7,389 nucleotides of DNA, taken from Sphingomonadales bacterium (GTDB lineage: Bacteria; Pseudomonadota; Alphaproteobacteria; Sphingomonadales; Sphingomonadaceae). The stretch spans positions 1 through 7,389 of the forward strand of contig JAIYAA010000146.1 in assembly GCA_027489295.1 (NCBI GenBank), in the 5' to 3' direction. Of this stretch, positions 1 to 6,659 are shown piece by piece (positions within the stretch are counted from its first letter, which is position 1; the number at the start of each line of letters is the position of its first letter). A program made the position numbers and the translations under genes. Under the pieces are notes generated by a model. It had not been told where the DNA came from. It ran no database searches and worked only from the letters and a program-made list of their open reading frames with translations.

Positions 1-795
1 GCGGCGGCACATTTCGGGGTCGGGCCGGAAAATGTCTGCGCGGTGCCCGGCAGCGAGATGGGGCTGCGCCTGCTCGGCATGCTGCTGGGCGGCCGGGCCT
101 GCCACATCGCCCCGGGCTACCGGACGCATGGTGCCGTCTTCGCGGACAGCTTGGCGCTGGCGCCGGGTGCGCCCGTGCCCGGCAACGCGACGCTGGTCCT
201 CGCCAATCCGAACAACCCCTGCGGCACCCTCCTGCCCCTCGCGCAGCTGGACGCGATGCTGGCCGAACGCACCGCCGCCGGCGGCTGGCTGGTGGTCGAC
301 GAGGCCTTTGCCGATCCGCACCCGGAGGCGAGCATCGCGCCGCTGGTGGGCGACGCGCGTCGGCTGATCGTGTTCCGCTCGTTCGGCAAGTTCTTCGGGC
401 TTGCGGGACTGCGGCTGGGCTTCGTGCTCGGCCCCCGATCGCTGCTGTCCCGCTATCGGCGACTGCTCGGCGACTGGCCGATCGACGCGACCGCGCTGGC
501 GATCGGCAGCGCGGCCTATCGCGATTGGGCCTGGATCGAGGCCACACGCACTATCCTACCGCGGCGGGCCGCGGCGCTTGATGCGGTGCTGCAGGCCCAT
601 GGTCTGGCGCCTTCGGGAGCGTCACCGCTGTTCCGGCTCGTCGAGCACGCCGACGCCCCCGCGCTGTTCGAACGGCTGGCAACCGCGCATATTCTGGTGC
701 GGCCCTTCGACTATGCCCCGAGTTGGCTCCGCTTCGGGGTTCCGTCCTCGCCCGAGGCACTGGCACGGCTGGATCGGGCGCTCGGCAATGGCTGA
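1..795 (+). CDS. cobC: Threonine-phosphate decarboxylase CobC (5'-partial)
   Basis: This is a PLP-dependent fold-type I aminotransferase-like enzyme that decarboxylates L-threonine O-3-phosphate to (R)-1-aminopropan-2-ol phosphate, the linker joining the corrin ring to the nucleotide loop. The frame is open from base 1, so the start lies upstream. 264 residues are present and roughly 65-70 N-terminal residues are missing by comparison with the usual length of about 330. Visible motifs are the PGSEM segment near the cofactor phosphate, NPNNPCGTL, VVDEAFAD (the PLP-contacting aspartate) and SFGKFFGLAGLRLG, whose lysine (codon 388-390) is the expected Schiff-base residue. The C-terminus (ILVRPFDYAPSWLRFGVP) is typical of CobC. 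An internal ATG at 43 is not the real start, because family-like sequence precedes it. Histidinol-phosphate aminotransferase (HisC) is the main alternative from the fold alone, but the cobalamin neighbours make CobC far more likely. In Salmonella nomenclature this enzyme is CobD. It overlaps the next gene by 8 bases. Confidence 0.93.
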   Translation, partial: AAAHFGVGPENVCAVPGSEMGLRLLGMLLGGRACHIAPGYRTHGAVFADSLALAPGAPVPGNATLVLANPNNPCGTLLPLAQLDAMLAERTAAGGWLVVDEAFADPHPEASIAPLVGDARRLIVFRSFGKFFGLAGLRLGFVLGPRSLLSRYRRLLGDWPIDATALAIGSAAYRDWAWIEATRTILPRRAAALDAVLQAHGLAPSGASPLFRLVEHADAPALFERLATAHILVRPFDYAPSWLRFGVPSSPEALARLDRALGNG

Positions 796-1720
796 GCCGG
801 TGGCGCTTGCGGCGCTGGCGCTGGAGGCGGCGATCGGCTGGCCGGCCTGGCTGTACGCGCGCATCGGCCACCCCGTCGGCGGCTTCGCCCGCTTCATCGC
901 CGCCTGCGAGCAGCACTGGAACCGCGCCGCGTGGCCGGAGCAGCGACGGCGGCTGCTCGGCGTGGCGACGGTACTGCTCCTGATCCTCCTCGCCGGCGCG
1001 ATCGGCTGGGAGATCGAGCGCTTAGCCATGCGGCTTCCGCACGGCTGGCTGCTCGTCGCGCTGGCGGCTTTTCCCGGACTGGCCCAGCACAGCCTGTATG
1101 TACATGTCCGTCCGATTGCGACCGTGCTCGCGCGCGGAGAACTCGCGGCCGCACGCACCGCCGTGGGCTATATCGTCGGGCGCGATACCGCGCGGCTCGA
1201 CGTGCCCGGCGTCGCCCGCGCCGCGATCGAGAGCCTCGCCGAGAGCTTCTGCGACGGCATCGTCGCGCCGCTGTTCTGGCTGCTCGTCGGCGGATTGCCG
1301 GGCCTGTGGATCTACAAGGCGATCAACACCGCCGACAGCCTGATCGGCCACCGCGAACCGCGCTGGCGGGCATTCGGCTGGGCAGCAGCGCGCACAGACG
1401 ACCTGCTCAATCTCGCCCCCGCCCGCCTCTCCGGCCTGCTGCTGTGCCTCGCCGCCGGTCGCGGCTGGCGGACCATGCTGCGCGATGCGGGCAAGCACGC
1501 CTCTCCCAATGCCGGCTGGCCCGAGGCGGCGATGGCCGGCGCGCTGGGGCTGCGGCTCGCCGGGCCGATCGCCTATGACGGGGTGGTGCAGGCCAAGCCC
1601 TGGATCGGCGACGGCCGCGCGGATGCGGGCGCGGAGGATATCCGCCGGGGCCTTACCCTCTATGTCCGCGCCTGCGGGCTGCTATGGCTGATCGCGGGAG
1701 GGATCGCATGGGCGCGTTGA
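788..1720 (+). CDS. cbiB: Adenosylcobinamide-phosphate synthase CbiB (CobD)
   Basis: This is an integral inner-membrane enzyme that condenses adenosylcobyric acid with aminopropanol phosphate, the product of the upstream gene, to give adenosylcobinamide phosphate. It has 310 residues, normal for the CbiB/CobD family. Family signatures appear in order: GRDTARLD followed by [20 protein letters not shown] (about residues 133-163), [13 protein letters not shown] (about 177-189), [12 protein letters not shown] (about 205-216) and [20 protein letters not shown] (about 234-253). Hydrophobic stretches near residues 58-75, 85-100, 155-175, 214-225 and the extreme C-terminus are plausible membrane segments. 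The ATG at 788 lies inside the end of cobC (overlap 788-795), and the encoded N-terminus [19 protein letters not shown] matches the family, so the much longer upstream in-frame extension is not used. No strong Shine-Dalgarno sequence precedes it, so translation probably depends on coupling to cobC. It overlaps cobQ by 13 bases. Confidence 0.95.
   Translation: MAEPVALAALALEAAIGWPAWLYARIGHPVGGFARFIAACEQHWNRAAWPEQRRRLLGVATVLLLILLAGAIGWEIERLAMRLPHGWLLVALAAFPGLAQHSLYVHVRPIATVLARGELAAARTAVGYIVGRDTARLDVPGVARAAIESLAESFCDGIVAPLFWLLVGGLPGLWIYKAINTADSLIGHREPRWRAFGWAAARTDDLLNLAPARLSGLLLCLAAGRGWRTMLRDAGKHASPNAGWPEAAMAGALGLRLAGPIAYDGVVQAKPWIGDGRADAGAEDIRRGLTLYVRACGLLWLIAGGIAWAR
1697..1701 (+). promoter_or_regulatory. 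Ribosome binding site deciding the cobQ start
   Basis: A GGAGG core within a longer GGGAGGG run lies six bases before the ATG at 1708, inside the end of cbiB. It supports 1708 over the earlier in-frame ATG at 1684, which would lie upstream of this site, and over the ATG at 1720, which overlaps the cbiB stop as TGATG but is too far from the site. Confidence 0.7.
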
Positions 1721-3165
1721 TGCTGCAGGGCACGGGGTCGGACGTCGGCAAGTCGGTGCTGGTCGCCGGGCTCTGCCGGGCGCTGGCCAACCGGGGGCTG
1801 CGCGTCCGCCCGTTCAAGCCGCAGAACATGTCGAACAACGCGGCCGTTACGCAAGACGGCGGCGAGATCGGCCGCGCCCAGGCGCTGCAGGCGCTCGCCT
1901 GCCGGGTGCCGCCGCATACCGACATGAATCCGGTGCTACTCAAGCCCCAGGCCGATCGCACCTCACAGTTGGTGGTGCACGGCAAGGTGCGCGGCACGCT
2001 GCACGCCGGCAATTTCCGCGACGCACGGCGGCCGCTGCTCGGCGAGGTGCTGGCGAGCTATCACCGTCTCGTCGCGGAGTGCGATGTCGTGCTGGTGGAA
2101 GGCGCCGGCTCCCCGGCCGAGATCAACCTGCGCGCCGGCGACATCGCGAACATGGGCTTTGCCAGCGCCGCCCAGGTGCCGGTGGTGCTGGTGGGCGACA
2201 TCGACCGCGGCGGCGTGATCGCGGCGGTGGTCGGCACCCGCGCAGTGCTCGATCCCGAGGATGCGGCGATGATCCGCGGGTTTCTGATCAACAAGTTCCG
2301 CGGCGACCCCGCGCTGTTCGCCGATGGCTATGCCCAGATCGAGGAACGCTCGGGCTGGCGCGGCTATGGCCTGATCCCCTGGCTGCGCGACGCCGCCCGG
2401 CTGCCGAGCGAGGATGCCGTGGTGCTGGAGCGCGCGGCGCACACGCACGGGCACCGCATGCTGATTGCCTGCCCGATGCTGCCGCGCATCGCCAATTTCG
2501 ACGATCTCGATCCGCTGAAGCTCGAACCCGGCGTCTCGCTGGCGATGATCCCGCCGGGCCAGCCGATCCCCGGCGACGCAGCGCTGGTGATCCTGCCCGG
2601 CTCCAAGGCGACGATCGCCGATCTCGCCGCGCTCCGCGAACAGGGCTGGGACATCGACCTGCGGGCGCATCACCGGCGCGGCGGGGCGGTGCTCGGCATC
2701 TGCGGCGGCTACCAGATGCTTGGCCGCACCATCGCCGATCCGCATGGCATCGAGGGCCCGGCGGGCAGCGCCGAGGGGCTCGGCCTACTCGACGTCGAGA
2801 CTGTGCTGACGCAGGAAAAGGCGCTGCGGCCGGCGCGGGGAACCGCCCTCGGCGCCGATATTCATGGTTATGAGATGCACATGGGCGTCACCACGGGCGC
2901 CGACACCGCCCGCCCCTTCGCGACGCTGGACACCGGTCCCGATGGCGCGCTGGCCGCCGACGGACGCGTGTTCGGCACCTACCTCCACGGCCTGTTCGCC
3001 AGCACCGCGTTGCGGCGGGCGTTGCTCGCCCGGATCGGCATCGCCTCGACAGGGGTGGACTATGCCGCCTCGGTCGACGCGGCGCTTGACGCTATCGCCG
3101 CCGAACTCGAGACCCATGTCGACATCCCCGCATTGATCGCGCTCGCCCGGGAGGCCCGGCCATGA
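1708..3165 (+). CDS. cobQ: Cobyric acid synthase CobQ
   Basis: This is a cytoplasmic ATP- and glutamine-dependent amidotransferase that amidates four carboxyl side chains (b, d, e, g) of adenosylcobyrinic acid a,c-diamide to give adenosylcobyric acid, the substrate of CbiB. It has 485 residues, the usual family length. The N-terminal synthetase domain carries the P-loop-like GTGSDVGKS (residues 8-16), then [49 protein letters not shown] and [10 protein letters not shown]. The C-terminal glutamine-amidotransferase domain has VILPGSKAT, then [10 protein letters not shown] with the expected nucleophile Cys332, YEMHMG, and GTYLHGLF with the expected catalytic His427. All expected key residues are present and there is no sign of decay. 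The start at 1708 is chosen for its Shine-Dalgarno sequence and because the P-loop then begins a few residues in, as is normal for CobQ. A start at 1720 would remove only four residues. The last four bases overlap cobU as ATGA. Confidence 0.97.
   Translation: MGALMLQGTGSDVGKSVLVAGLCRALANRGLRVRPFKPQNMSNNAAVTQDGGEIGRAQALQALACRVPPHTDMNPVLLKPQADRTSQLVVHGKVRGTLHAGNFRDARRPLLGEVLASYHRLVAECDVVLVEGAGSPAEINLRAGDIANMGFASAAQVPVVLVGDIDRGGVIAAVVGTRAVLDPEDAAMIRGFLINKFRGDPALFADGYAQIEERSGWRGYGLIPWLRDAARLPSEDAVVLERAAHTHGHRMLIACPMLPRIANFDDLDPLKLEPGVSLAMIPPGQPIPGDAALVILPGSKATIADLAALREQGWDIDLRAHHRRGGAVLGICGGYQMLGRTIADPHGIEGPAGSAEGLGLLDVETVLTQEKALRPARGTALGADIHGYEMHMGVTTGADTARPFATLDTGPDGALAADGRVFGTYLHGLFASTALRRALLARIGIASTGVDYAASVDAALDAIAAELETHVDIPALIALAREARP
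3149..3154 (+). promoter_or_regulatory. Ribosome binding site of cobU
   Basis: GGGAGG lies seven bases before the cobU ATG and within the last codons of cobQ. Together with the ATGA stop/start overlap at 3162-3165 it suggests coupled translation of cobQ and cobU. Confidence 0.6.
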
Positions 3166-3668
3166 CCCGTCTGCTCGTCCTAGGCGGCGCCCGTTCGGGC
3201 AAGAGCCGCCATGCCCAGGCGCGCGCCGAGGCGCTCGCCGGGGACCTGGTCTATGTCGCCACCGCCCAGGCGCTCGACGACGAGATGGCGGACCGTATCG
3301 CCCGCCACCGCGACGATCGCGGGCCGCGCTGGTCGACGCTGGACGTGCCGCTCGACCTTCCCGCCGCGATCTGCACGCAGGCCGCACCCGGCCGCGTGCT
3401 GCTGGTCGACTGCCTGACGCTTTGGACCTCGAACCTGATGTTCGCCGAGCGCGACCTCGATGCGGAAACCGAAGCGCTTGCGCAGGCGGTACGCCAGGCG
3501 GCGGGACCGTTGATCCTCGTCGCCAACGAGGTCGGGCTCGGCATCGTGCCGGACAATGCGCTGGCCCGCCGCTTCCGCGACGCCGCCGGGCGCATCAACC
3601 AGGCCATCGCCGCGGCGGCGGAGGAGGTGCAGTTTGTCGCGGCCGGGCTGCCGCTGCGGCTCAAATGA
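3162..3668 (+). CDS. cobU: Adenosylcobinamide kinase / adenosylcobinamide-phosphate guanylyltransferase
   Basis: This cytoplasmic bifunctional enzyme (CobU in Salmonella, CobP in Pseudomonas denitrificans) phosphorylates adenosylcobinamide and transfers GMP to the phosphate. It gives adenosylcobinamide-GDP, the activated intermediate for nucleotide-loop attachment. At 168 residues it is slightly short but complete for the family. The P-loop GGARSGKS is at residues 8-15. [16 protein letters not shown] follows, then RHRDDRG, where His49 aligns by position with the histidine that is guanylylated in Salmonella CobU (inferred). [12 protein letters not shown] (about 82-93) is the Walker-B-like segment, and [20 protein letters not shown] (121-140) plus the C-terminus GLPLRLK are classic for the family. 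It is the last visible gene of the cobalamin operon. The genes for the cobalamin synthase and the lower-ligand phosphoribosyltransferase are not in the window. Confidence 0.96.
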   Translation: MTRLLVLGGARSGKSRHAQARAEALAGDLVYVATAQALDDEMADRIARHRDDRGPRWSTLDVPLDLPAAICTQAAPGRVLLVDCLTLWTSNLMFAERDLDAETEALAQAVRQAAGPLILVANEVGLGIVPDNALARRFRDAAGRINQAIAAAAEEVQFVAAGLPLRLK

Positions 3669-3754
3669 AGGGCGATTGAGGCAGCGCAGCAGCCCGCCAC
3701 CATCGGCGGCACACCGGACGACCAGAGGAGCGCCGCCAAGACGCCGATCCCAGC

Positions 3755-3779
3755 GTCCGTTTCAGGCCCAAAGGCGGTC
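3755..3779. repeat. Imperfect inverted repeat, possible decayed interspersed element
   Basis: GTCCGTTT on the left and AAAGGCGGTC on the right form an imperfect stem around the loop CAGGCCC, with one mismatch and unequal arm lengths. It resembles the GTCCG-CTTT / AAAG-CGGAC type of intergenic palindrome that I remember from alphaproteobacterial genomes. That resemblance is from memory and unconfirmed, and no second copy is visible in this window. Confidence 0.2.
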
Positions 3780-3805
3780 TCCGACCATCCCCGTAATCTC
3801 GATGA

Positions 3806-3919
3806 GGGTCGCATGCGCCGCCTCGCTGCGGCAACGTGCTGCGCGTGCTGCAAGCGTACGCGAACTGGGCGGCCGCCCACCCCTACGAATTTATACTTGC
3901 ATACCCACGCAGGGGTTGA
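3806..3919 (+). pseudogene. Possible relic of a TetR-family regulator C-terminus
   Basis: Frame 2 is open here between a TGA at 3803-3805 and a TGA at 3917-3919. From 3836 it reads VLRVLQAY, then ANWAAAHPYEFILAYP and RRG before the stop. The pattern A-Y-x-x-W-A-x-x-H-P-x-x-F/Y-x-L is characteristic of the ligand-binding C-terminal domain of many TetR-family repressors, in the WHG/TetR_C group. No ATG, helix-turn-helix or other TetR sequence is visible upstream in any of the three forward frames. If the match is real, this is a truncated remnant left when the neighbouring DNA was rearranged. It is short (about 28 matching residues) and could be chance, since a GC-rich sequence yields many Ala/Arg-rich frames. 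It is in the same frame as the downstream MarR gene but separated by stops at 3917, 3926 and 3938. Confidence 0.3.
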
Positions 3920-3943
3920 CGTAGTTAGTTAGCATACTAACTA
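3916..3943 (+). promoter_or_regulatory. Candidate promoter of the marR-efflux operon
   Basis: TTGACG (3916-3921) is a good -35 hexamer. At a spacing of 16 bases the best -10 candidate is TAACTA (3938-3943), a weak match that falls inside the right arm of the palindrome. This overlap is what an autorepressed MarR promoter would show. An alternative is the better -10-like TATACT at 3892-3897, but nothing resembling a -35 box lies 16-18 bases before it. With the first arrangement the transcript would begin at or very near the ATG at 3953, which agrees with the lack of a Shine-Dalgarno sequence there. Confidence 0.4.
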
Positions 3944-3945
3944 AC
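3924..3945. promoter_or_regulatory. Palindromic MarR-type operator
   Basis: Perfect 9-base arms, GTTAGTTAG and CTAACTAAC, flank the four bases CATA, giving a 22-base palindrome with only one mismatched pair. Each arm is itself a tandem GTTA/CTAA repeat. It lies three bases after the TTGACG box and ends seven bases before the regulator's start codon. Its size, symmetry and place are those expected of a dimeric MarR-family repressor site, so autoregulation of the operon is likely. Binding is inferred. Confidence 0.75.
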
Positions 3946-3952
3946 GCAGCCT

Positions 3953-4405
3953 ATGGCCGATCGGCACTCCTTGGAACGCGCGCTCGCGACGCGGATGAGC
4001 CCCGTCGCGCGCGCATGGCAGCGGCTCGCGGATGCGACGCTGGCGTCGCTCGACATTTCCAGCTCGACGGGCTGGGCGCTCGTCTATCTCCAGCGGCTGG
4101 GCGACAGTGCACGCCAGGCAGACATCGCCCGCGCCGTGGGCGTAAGCGAGGCCTCGCTGGTTCGCACCCTCCACACGCTGGAGGATGCAGGGCTGGTCGT
4201 GCGCGTCGTCGACGAGCGCGATCGCCGTGCGAACCTGCTGCGGCTCACGAAAGAAGGCGTTTCGCACGCGTCACGGATCGACCGGCGCCTCGCTGCGTTG
4301 CGCAGCGAGTTGCTCGATGGGGTGAGTGACGGGGAGCTGGAGACGACCTTGCGGGTGCTCGATGATCTGGCGGCAAAACTGGCCGATCGGCGCACACAGC
4401 CATGA
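3953..4405 (+). CDS. MarR-family transcriptional regulator
   Basis: This 150-residue dimeric winged-helix regulator has the usual MarR length. Helical N- and C-terminal segments (about 5-35 and 104-146) would form the dimer interface. The winged helix-turn-helix spans about 38-105, with RQADIARAVGVSEASLVRTL as helix-turn-helix and recognition helix, and VVDERDRRANLLRLT (85-99) as the wing with the D-x-R-D-x-R signature typical of MarR proteins. ATG 3953 is the first possible start after in-frame stops at 3917, 3926 and 3938. It has no clear Shine-Dalgarno sequence. MarR proteins beside AaeB- or EmrAB-type pumps commonly repress them and release DNA on binding phenolic or other aromatic acids. 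That role is inferred from the 22-base palindrome directly upstream and from the ATGA overlap (4402-4405) with the transporter gene. The ligand cannot be read from sequence. Confidence 0.92.
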   Translation: MADRHSLERALATRMSPVARAWQRLADATLASLDISSSTGWALVYLQRLGDSARQADIARAVGVSEASLVRTLHTLEDAGLVVRVVDERDRRANLLRLTKEGVSHASRIDRRLAALRSELLDGVSDGELETTLRVLDDLAAKLADRRTQP

Positions 4406-6447
4406 CCGATCGCTGGGGCATCGATGCCGCCGTCTTCTCGCTGAAATCCTATGCGGCCGGCATGCTCGCCATCTATCTGGCGCTGTCGATCGGGCTGGAC
4501 CGGCCCTATTGGTCGTTCCTCACCGCCTATATCGTCGCCCAGCCTCTCGCAGGAGCGGTGCTGTCCAAGGCGCTGTTCCGAGTGATCGGCACGGTCGTGG
4601 GCGCCGGCGCCGCGGTGCTGATGGTGCCCGCGCTGATCAACGCGCCCGAGCTGCTGGTCCTCGCCATTTCGGGCTGGCTGGCGTTGTGCGTTTTCGTGTC
4701 GCTGCTCGATCGCACGCCGCGCTCCTACATGTTCGTGCTGGCCGGCTACAGCGCGGTGCTGATCGTGCTGCCGAGCGTCGACTCCCCCGGCGCGATCTTC
4801 ACCGTGGCGAGCCTGCGCGTGCAGGAAATCACCCTCGGCATCCTGTGCGGCAGCCTGGTGCACGGCGTGGTCTTCCCCCGCTCGGTCGCCGCCTTCCTGC
4901 TCACCCGCGTGTCGACCATCCTCCAGGACGCCGAGCGCTGGTCGCACGATTCCCTGGCGCTGGCGCCGGTGCCCGGCGTCGATGCCGAGCGGCGACGGCT
5001 GGCTGCCGACATCACCGAACTCCACCAGCTCTCGATCCACCTGCCCTATGAGACCGCCCGCACCGCGCCGCGCGTCCGCACCGTCCGCGCGCTGCAGGAC
5101 CAGCTGTCGCTGCTGATGCCGCTCGGCGCCGCGGTGGACGACCGGACGGCGCGGCTGCAGGCGCATGGCGGGCTGCCGCCCGAGGTCGCCGCGCTGCTGG
5201 TCGATACCCAGGCCTGGCTGCAGACGCTCGACCGCGACCGTGACACGCGCGCCGCCGAGGCCGCAGTGCTGGAGGCCCGCTGCGACGCACTCGAGCCGCA
5301 GGTGCACAGCGGGAGTTCGTGGCACGACCTGCTGCTGCTTAGCCTGCTCTCGCGGCTTGCCGCGCTGATCGCGGCGCATCGCGATTGCCGCGAGCTGGCC
5401 GAACAGCTTGCCACGCTCGATCGCCGCCCGGTCTCGCCGCGCGTGGCCGAACTGCTCGAGGGCCGGCGCGGCCGCGAACTGCACGTCGACTGGATCGGCG
5501 CGGCGCGGGGCGCGCTGGGCGCGTTCCTCACCCTCGCCATCGGTTCGGCGATCTGGATCGCGAGCGGCTGGTCGGACGGATCGACGGCGGTGATGCTCGC
5601 CGGCGTCTTCCTCGCGCTGTTCGCCGCGGCGCCGGATCCGCTGATGCCGCTGCGGTCCTTCTTCTGGGGCACGCTGGTCGCGACGATCCTGGGCGCGATC
5701 TATGGCTATGCGATCATGCCGCGGCTCGACGGCTTCGGCCAGCTCGCAGCCGCGATGGCGCCGCCGCTGCTGATACTCGGCGCGATGATGCATTCGCCCA
5801 AATGGATGGGCATCGCCCTGCCAACGCTGCTCGGGCTGGGCAGCCCGCTGCTCATCGCCAGCAAATATACCAGCGCCTTTGCCAGCTTCGTCAACGGTGC
5901 GATCGCCCAGCTGATGGGCGTTGCCTTCGCGATCCTGATGGCGCGGCTGCTGCAATCGGCCGGCATCGACCAGGCGATCCGGCGCACGTTGAAGGCCGGC
6001 TGGGCCGATATCGCCGAGCGCAGCAACCTGATGACCCCGCCCGACGTGCGCGGCTGGATCAACCGCATGCTGGACCGGATCGCGCTGCTCGCCCCCCGCC
6101 TGGCGCTGAGCGGCCGCTCGCCAGGCAAGCCGCTGTACGACGCGCTGCGCGACCTGCGCACTGGCGTCGCCATCGGCGAACTGCGCGCGCTCCGCCTGAC
6201 GCTGCCGCCGGAACGTTCCGCCCCGCTCACCGACGTGCTGCGCGACGTCGGCGCCTATTATCGCCGCCTCGAACCCGAGGTGGAGAAGCCCGAGGACCCC
6301 GCCCTGCTCGCCCATATCGATACGGCGCTCCACACCATCGCTGCCGATCCCGACCCCGGCGTGCGCCGCGCCGGCGCGCTGGGCCTGCTGAGCCTGCGCC
6401 GCAACCTGTTCCCCGAATCCGACCCCGTGCCGGAGGCCGCGCTGTGA
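4402..6447 (+). CDS. FUSC-family inner-membrane efflux transporter (AaeB-like)
   Basis: This 681-residue protein has the two-half layout of the FUSC/aromatic acid exporter family (E. coli AaeB). The first membrane block is at about residues 14-160, with likely helices near 14-31, 36-52, 61-80, 83-102, 108-124 and 140-160. It contains the family signature DRPYWSFLTAYIVAQPLAG followed by SKALFRVIGT. A soluble, helical middle domain (about 165-360) is charged and Ala/Leu/Arg-rich. A second membrane block (about 366-518) includes VDWIGAARGALGAFLTLAIG and PLRSFFWGTLVATILGAIYG. A cytoplasmic C-terminal domain (about 520-681) follows. Length is normal and no frameshift is seen. Known relatives export aromatic carboxylic acids or drugs together with a DUF1656 protein and a HlyD-type adaptor, both of which follow here. 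The start ATG overlaps the marR stop and has no obvious Shine-Dalgarno sequence, implying coupled translation. The substrate is unknown. Confidence 0.92.
   Translation: MTDRWGIDAAVFSLKSYAAGMLAIYLALSIGLDRPYWSFLTAYIVAQPLAGAVLSKALFRVIGTVVGAGAAVLMVPALINAPELLVLAISGWLALCVFVSLLDRTPRSYMFVLAGYSAVLIVLPSVDSPGAIFTVASLRVQEITLGILCGSLVHGVVFPRSVAAFLLTRVSTILQDAERWSHDSLALAPVPGVDAERRRLAADITELHQLSIHLPYETARTAPRVRTVRALQDQLSLLMPLGAAVDDRTARLQAHGGLPPEVAALLVDTQAWLQTLDRDRDTRAAEAAVLEARCDALEPQVHSGSSWHDLLLLSLLSRLAALIAAHRDCRELAEQLATLDRRPVSPRVAELLEGRRGRELHVDWIGAARGALGAFLTLAIGSAIWIASGWSDGSTAVMLAGVFLALFAAAPDPLMPLRSFFWGTLVATILGAIYGYAIMPRLDGFGQLAAAMAPPLLILGAMMHSPKWMGIALPTLLGLGSPLLIASKYTSAFASFVNGAIAQLMGVAFAILMARLLQSAGIDQAIRRTLKAGWADIAERSNLMTPPDVRGWINRMLDRIALLAPRLALSGRSPGKPLYDALRDLRTGVAIGELRALRLTLPPERSAPLTDVLRDVGAYYRRLEPEVEKPEDPALLAHIDTALHTIAADPDPGVRRAGALGLLSLRRNLFPESDPVPEAAL
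6432..6436 (+). promoter_or_regulatory. Ribosome binding site supporting the GTG start of the DUF1656 gene
   Basis: GGAGG sits seven bases before the GTG at 6444 and inside the last codons of the FUSC gene. It is the strongest Shine-Dalgarno match in the efflux operon, and it identifies GTG 6444 as the start of a short gene that otherwise has no ATG at the right place. Confidence 0.7.
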
Positions 6448-6659
6448 CCGGCGAAGTCTCCATCGACGGCGTGTTCGTCCCCACCCTGCTCGTGCTCGGC
6501 GTCGTCGCGATGCTGCTGACGATGCTGCTCGCCCGCCTGTTCAACGCCTTCGGCCTGTACCGCTTCGTCGCGTACCGCGCGCTCGTCGACCTGTGCTTGT
6601 TCGTCCTCCTGCTCGGCCTGCTTGCCTGGGCCACCCCCTCGATCGGATTCCGCCCATGA
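6444..6659 (+). CDS. DUF1656 family small membrane protein (AaeX-like)
   Basis: This 71-residue protein is read from a GTG start that overlaps the FUSC stop as GTGA (6444-6447). It begins (M)TGEVSIDGVFVPTLLVL, has a first membrane helix at about residues 10-34, the conserved segment GLYRFVAYRALVDLCLFV (37-54), and a second helix at about 46-64. This is the standard DUF1656/AaeX plan: an N-terminal E-x-x-I-x-G-x-x-x-P motif, then two helices separated by a Y-R-F/V loop. Members are nearly always encoded beside FUSC and HlyD genes. Their exact role is not established, but they are thought to be an accessory inner-membrane part of the efflux complex. The same frame is open far upstream inside the FUSC gene, but that upstream stretch is a shadow. 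The last four bases overlap the adaptor gene as ATGA. Confidence 0.9.
   Translation: MTGEVSIDGVFVPTLLVLGVVAMLLTMLLARLFNAFGLYRFVAYRALVDLCLFVLLLGLLAWATPSIGFRP

Larger units (their letters stand above)
3669..3952. other. Intergenic junction between cobalamin operon and efflux cassette
   Basis: This 284-base gap is the only sizeable non-coding stretch in the window. No intact gene is convincing on either strand. Just after cobU there is only a weak 5-bp stem (CCGCC/GGCGG around 3693-3709) without a T-tract, so no intrinsic terminator can be called. The left half shows nothing recognisable except an imperfect inverted repeat near 3755-3779. The right half holds a short frame resembling the end of a TetR regulator. 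Local AT content rises only in the last 65 bases or so, where a TATACT hexamer (3892-3897), a TTGACG box and the palindrome lie. Confidence 0.7.

Noticed and set aside
401..787. Upstream in-frame extension of cbiB giving a 439-residue protein
   Set aside because: The extension lies wholly inside cobC in another frame and is Arg/Trp/Pro-rich. The family-like N-terminus starts at 788.
1963..2745. Open reading frame of 260 codons on the minus strand inside cobQ
   Set aside because: cobQ on the + strand carries every family motif. The antisense frame is His/Arg/Ala-rich with no motif.
3692..3710. Possible terminator hairpin after cobU
   Set aside because: The stem is only about five base pairs and no T-run follows, which is too weak to call.
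3251..3880. Minus-strand frame of 209 codons that covers the intergenic gap and part of cobU
   Set aside because: Most of it is antisense to cobU. The part in the gap has no recognisable family and no clear promoter or Shine-Dalgarno support.
3669..3932. Frame 3 stays open for 87 codons after the cobU stop, suggesting a readthrough extension
   Set aside because: CobU already ends in its normal GLPLRLK terminus. The extension resembles nothing, and stop codons are rare by chance at this GC content.
4084..6333. Open reading frame of 749 codons on the minus strand, antisense to the FUSC gene
   Set aside because: It mirrors the codons of a clearly real transporter in a GC-rich genome. Its translation is Gln/Arg/His/Gly-rich low-complexity text without any family motif, so it is a shadow frame.
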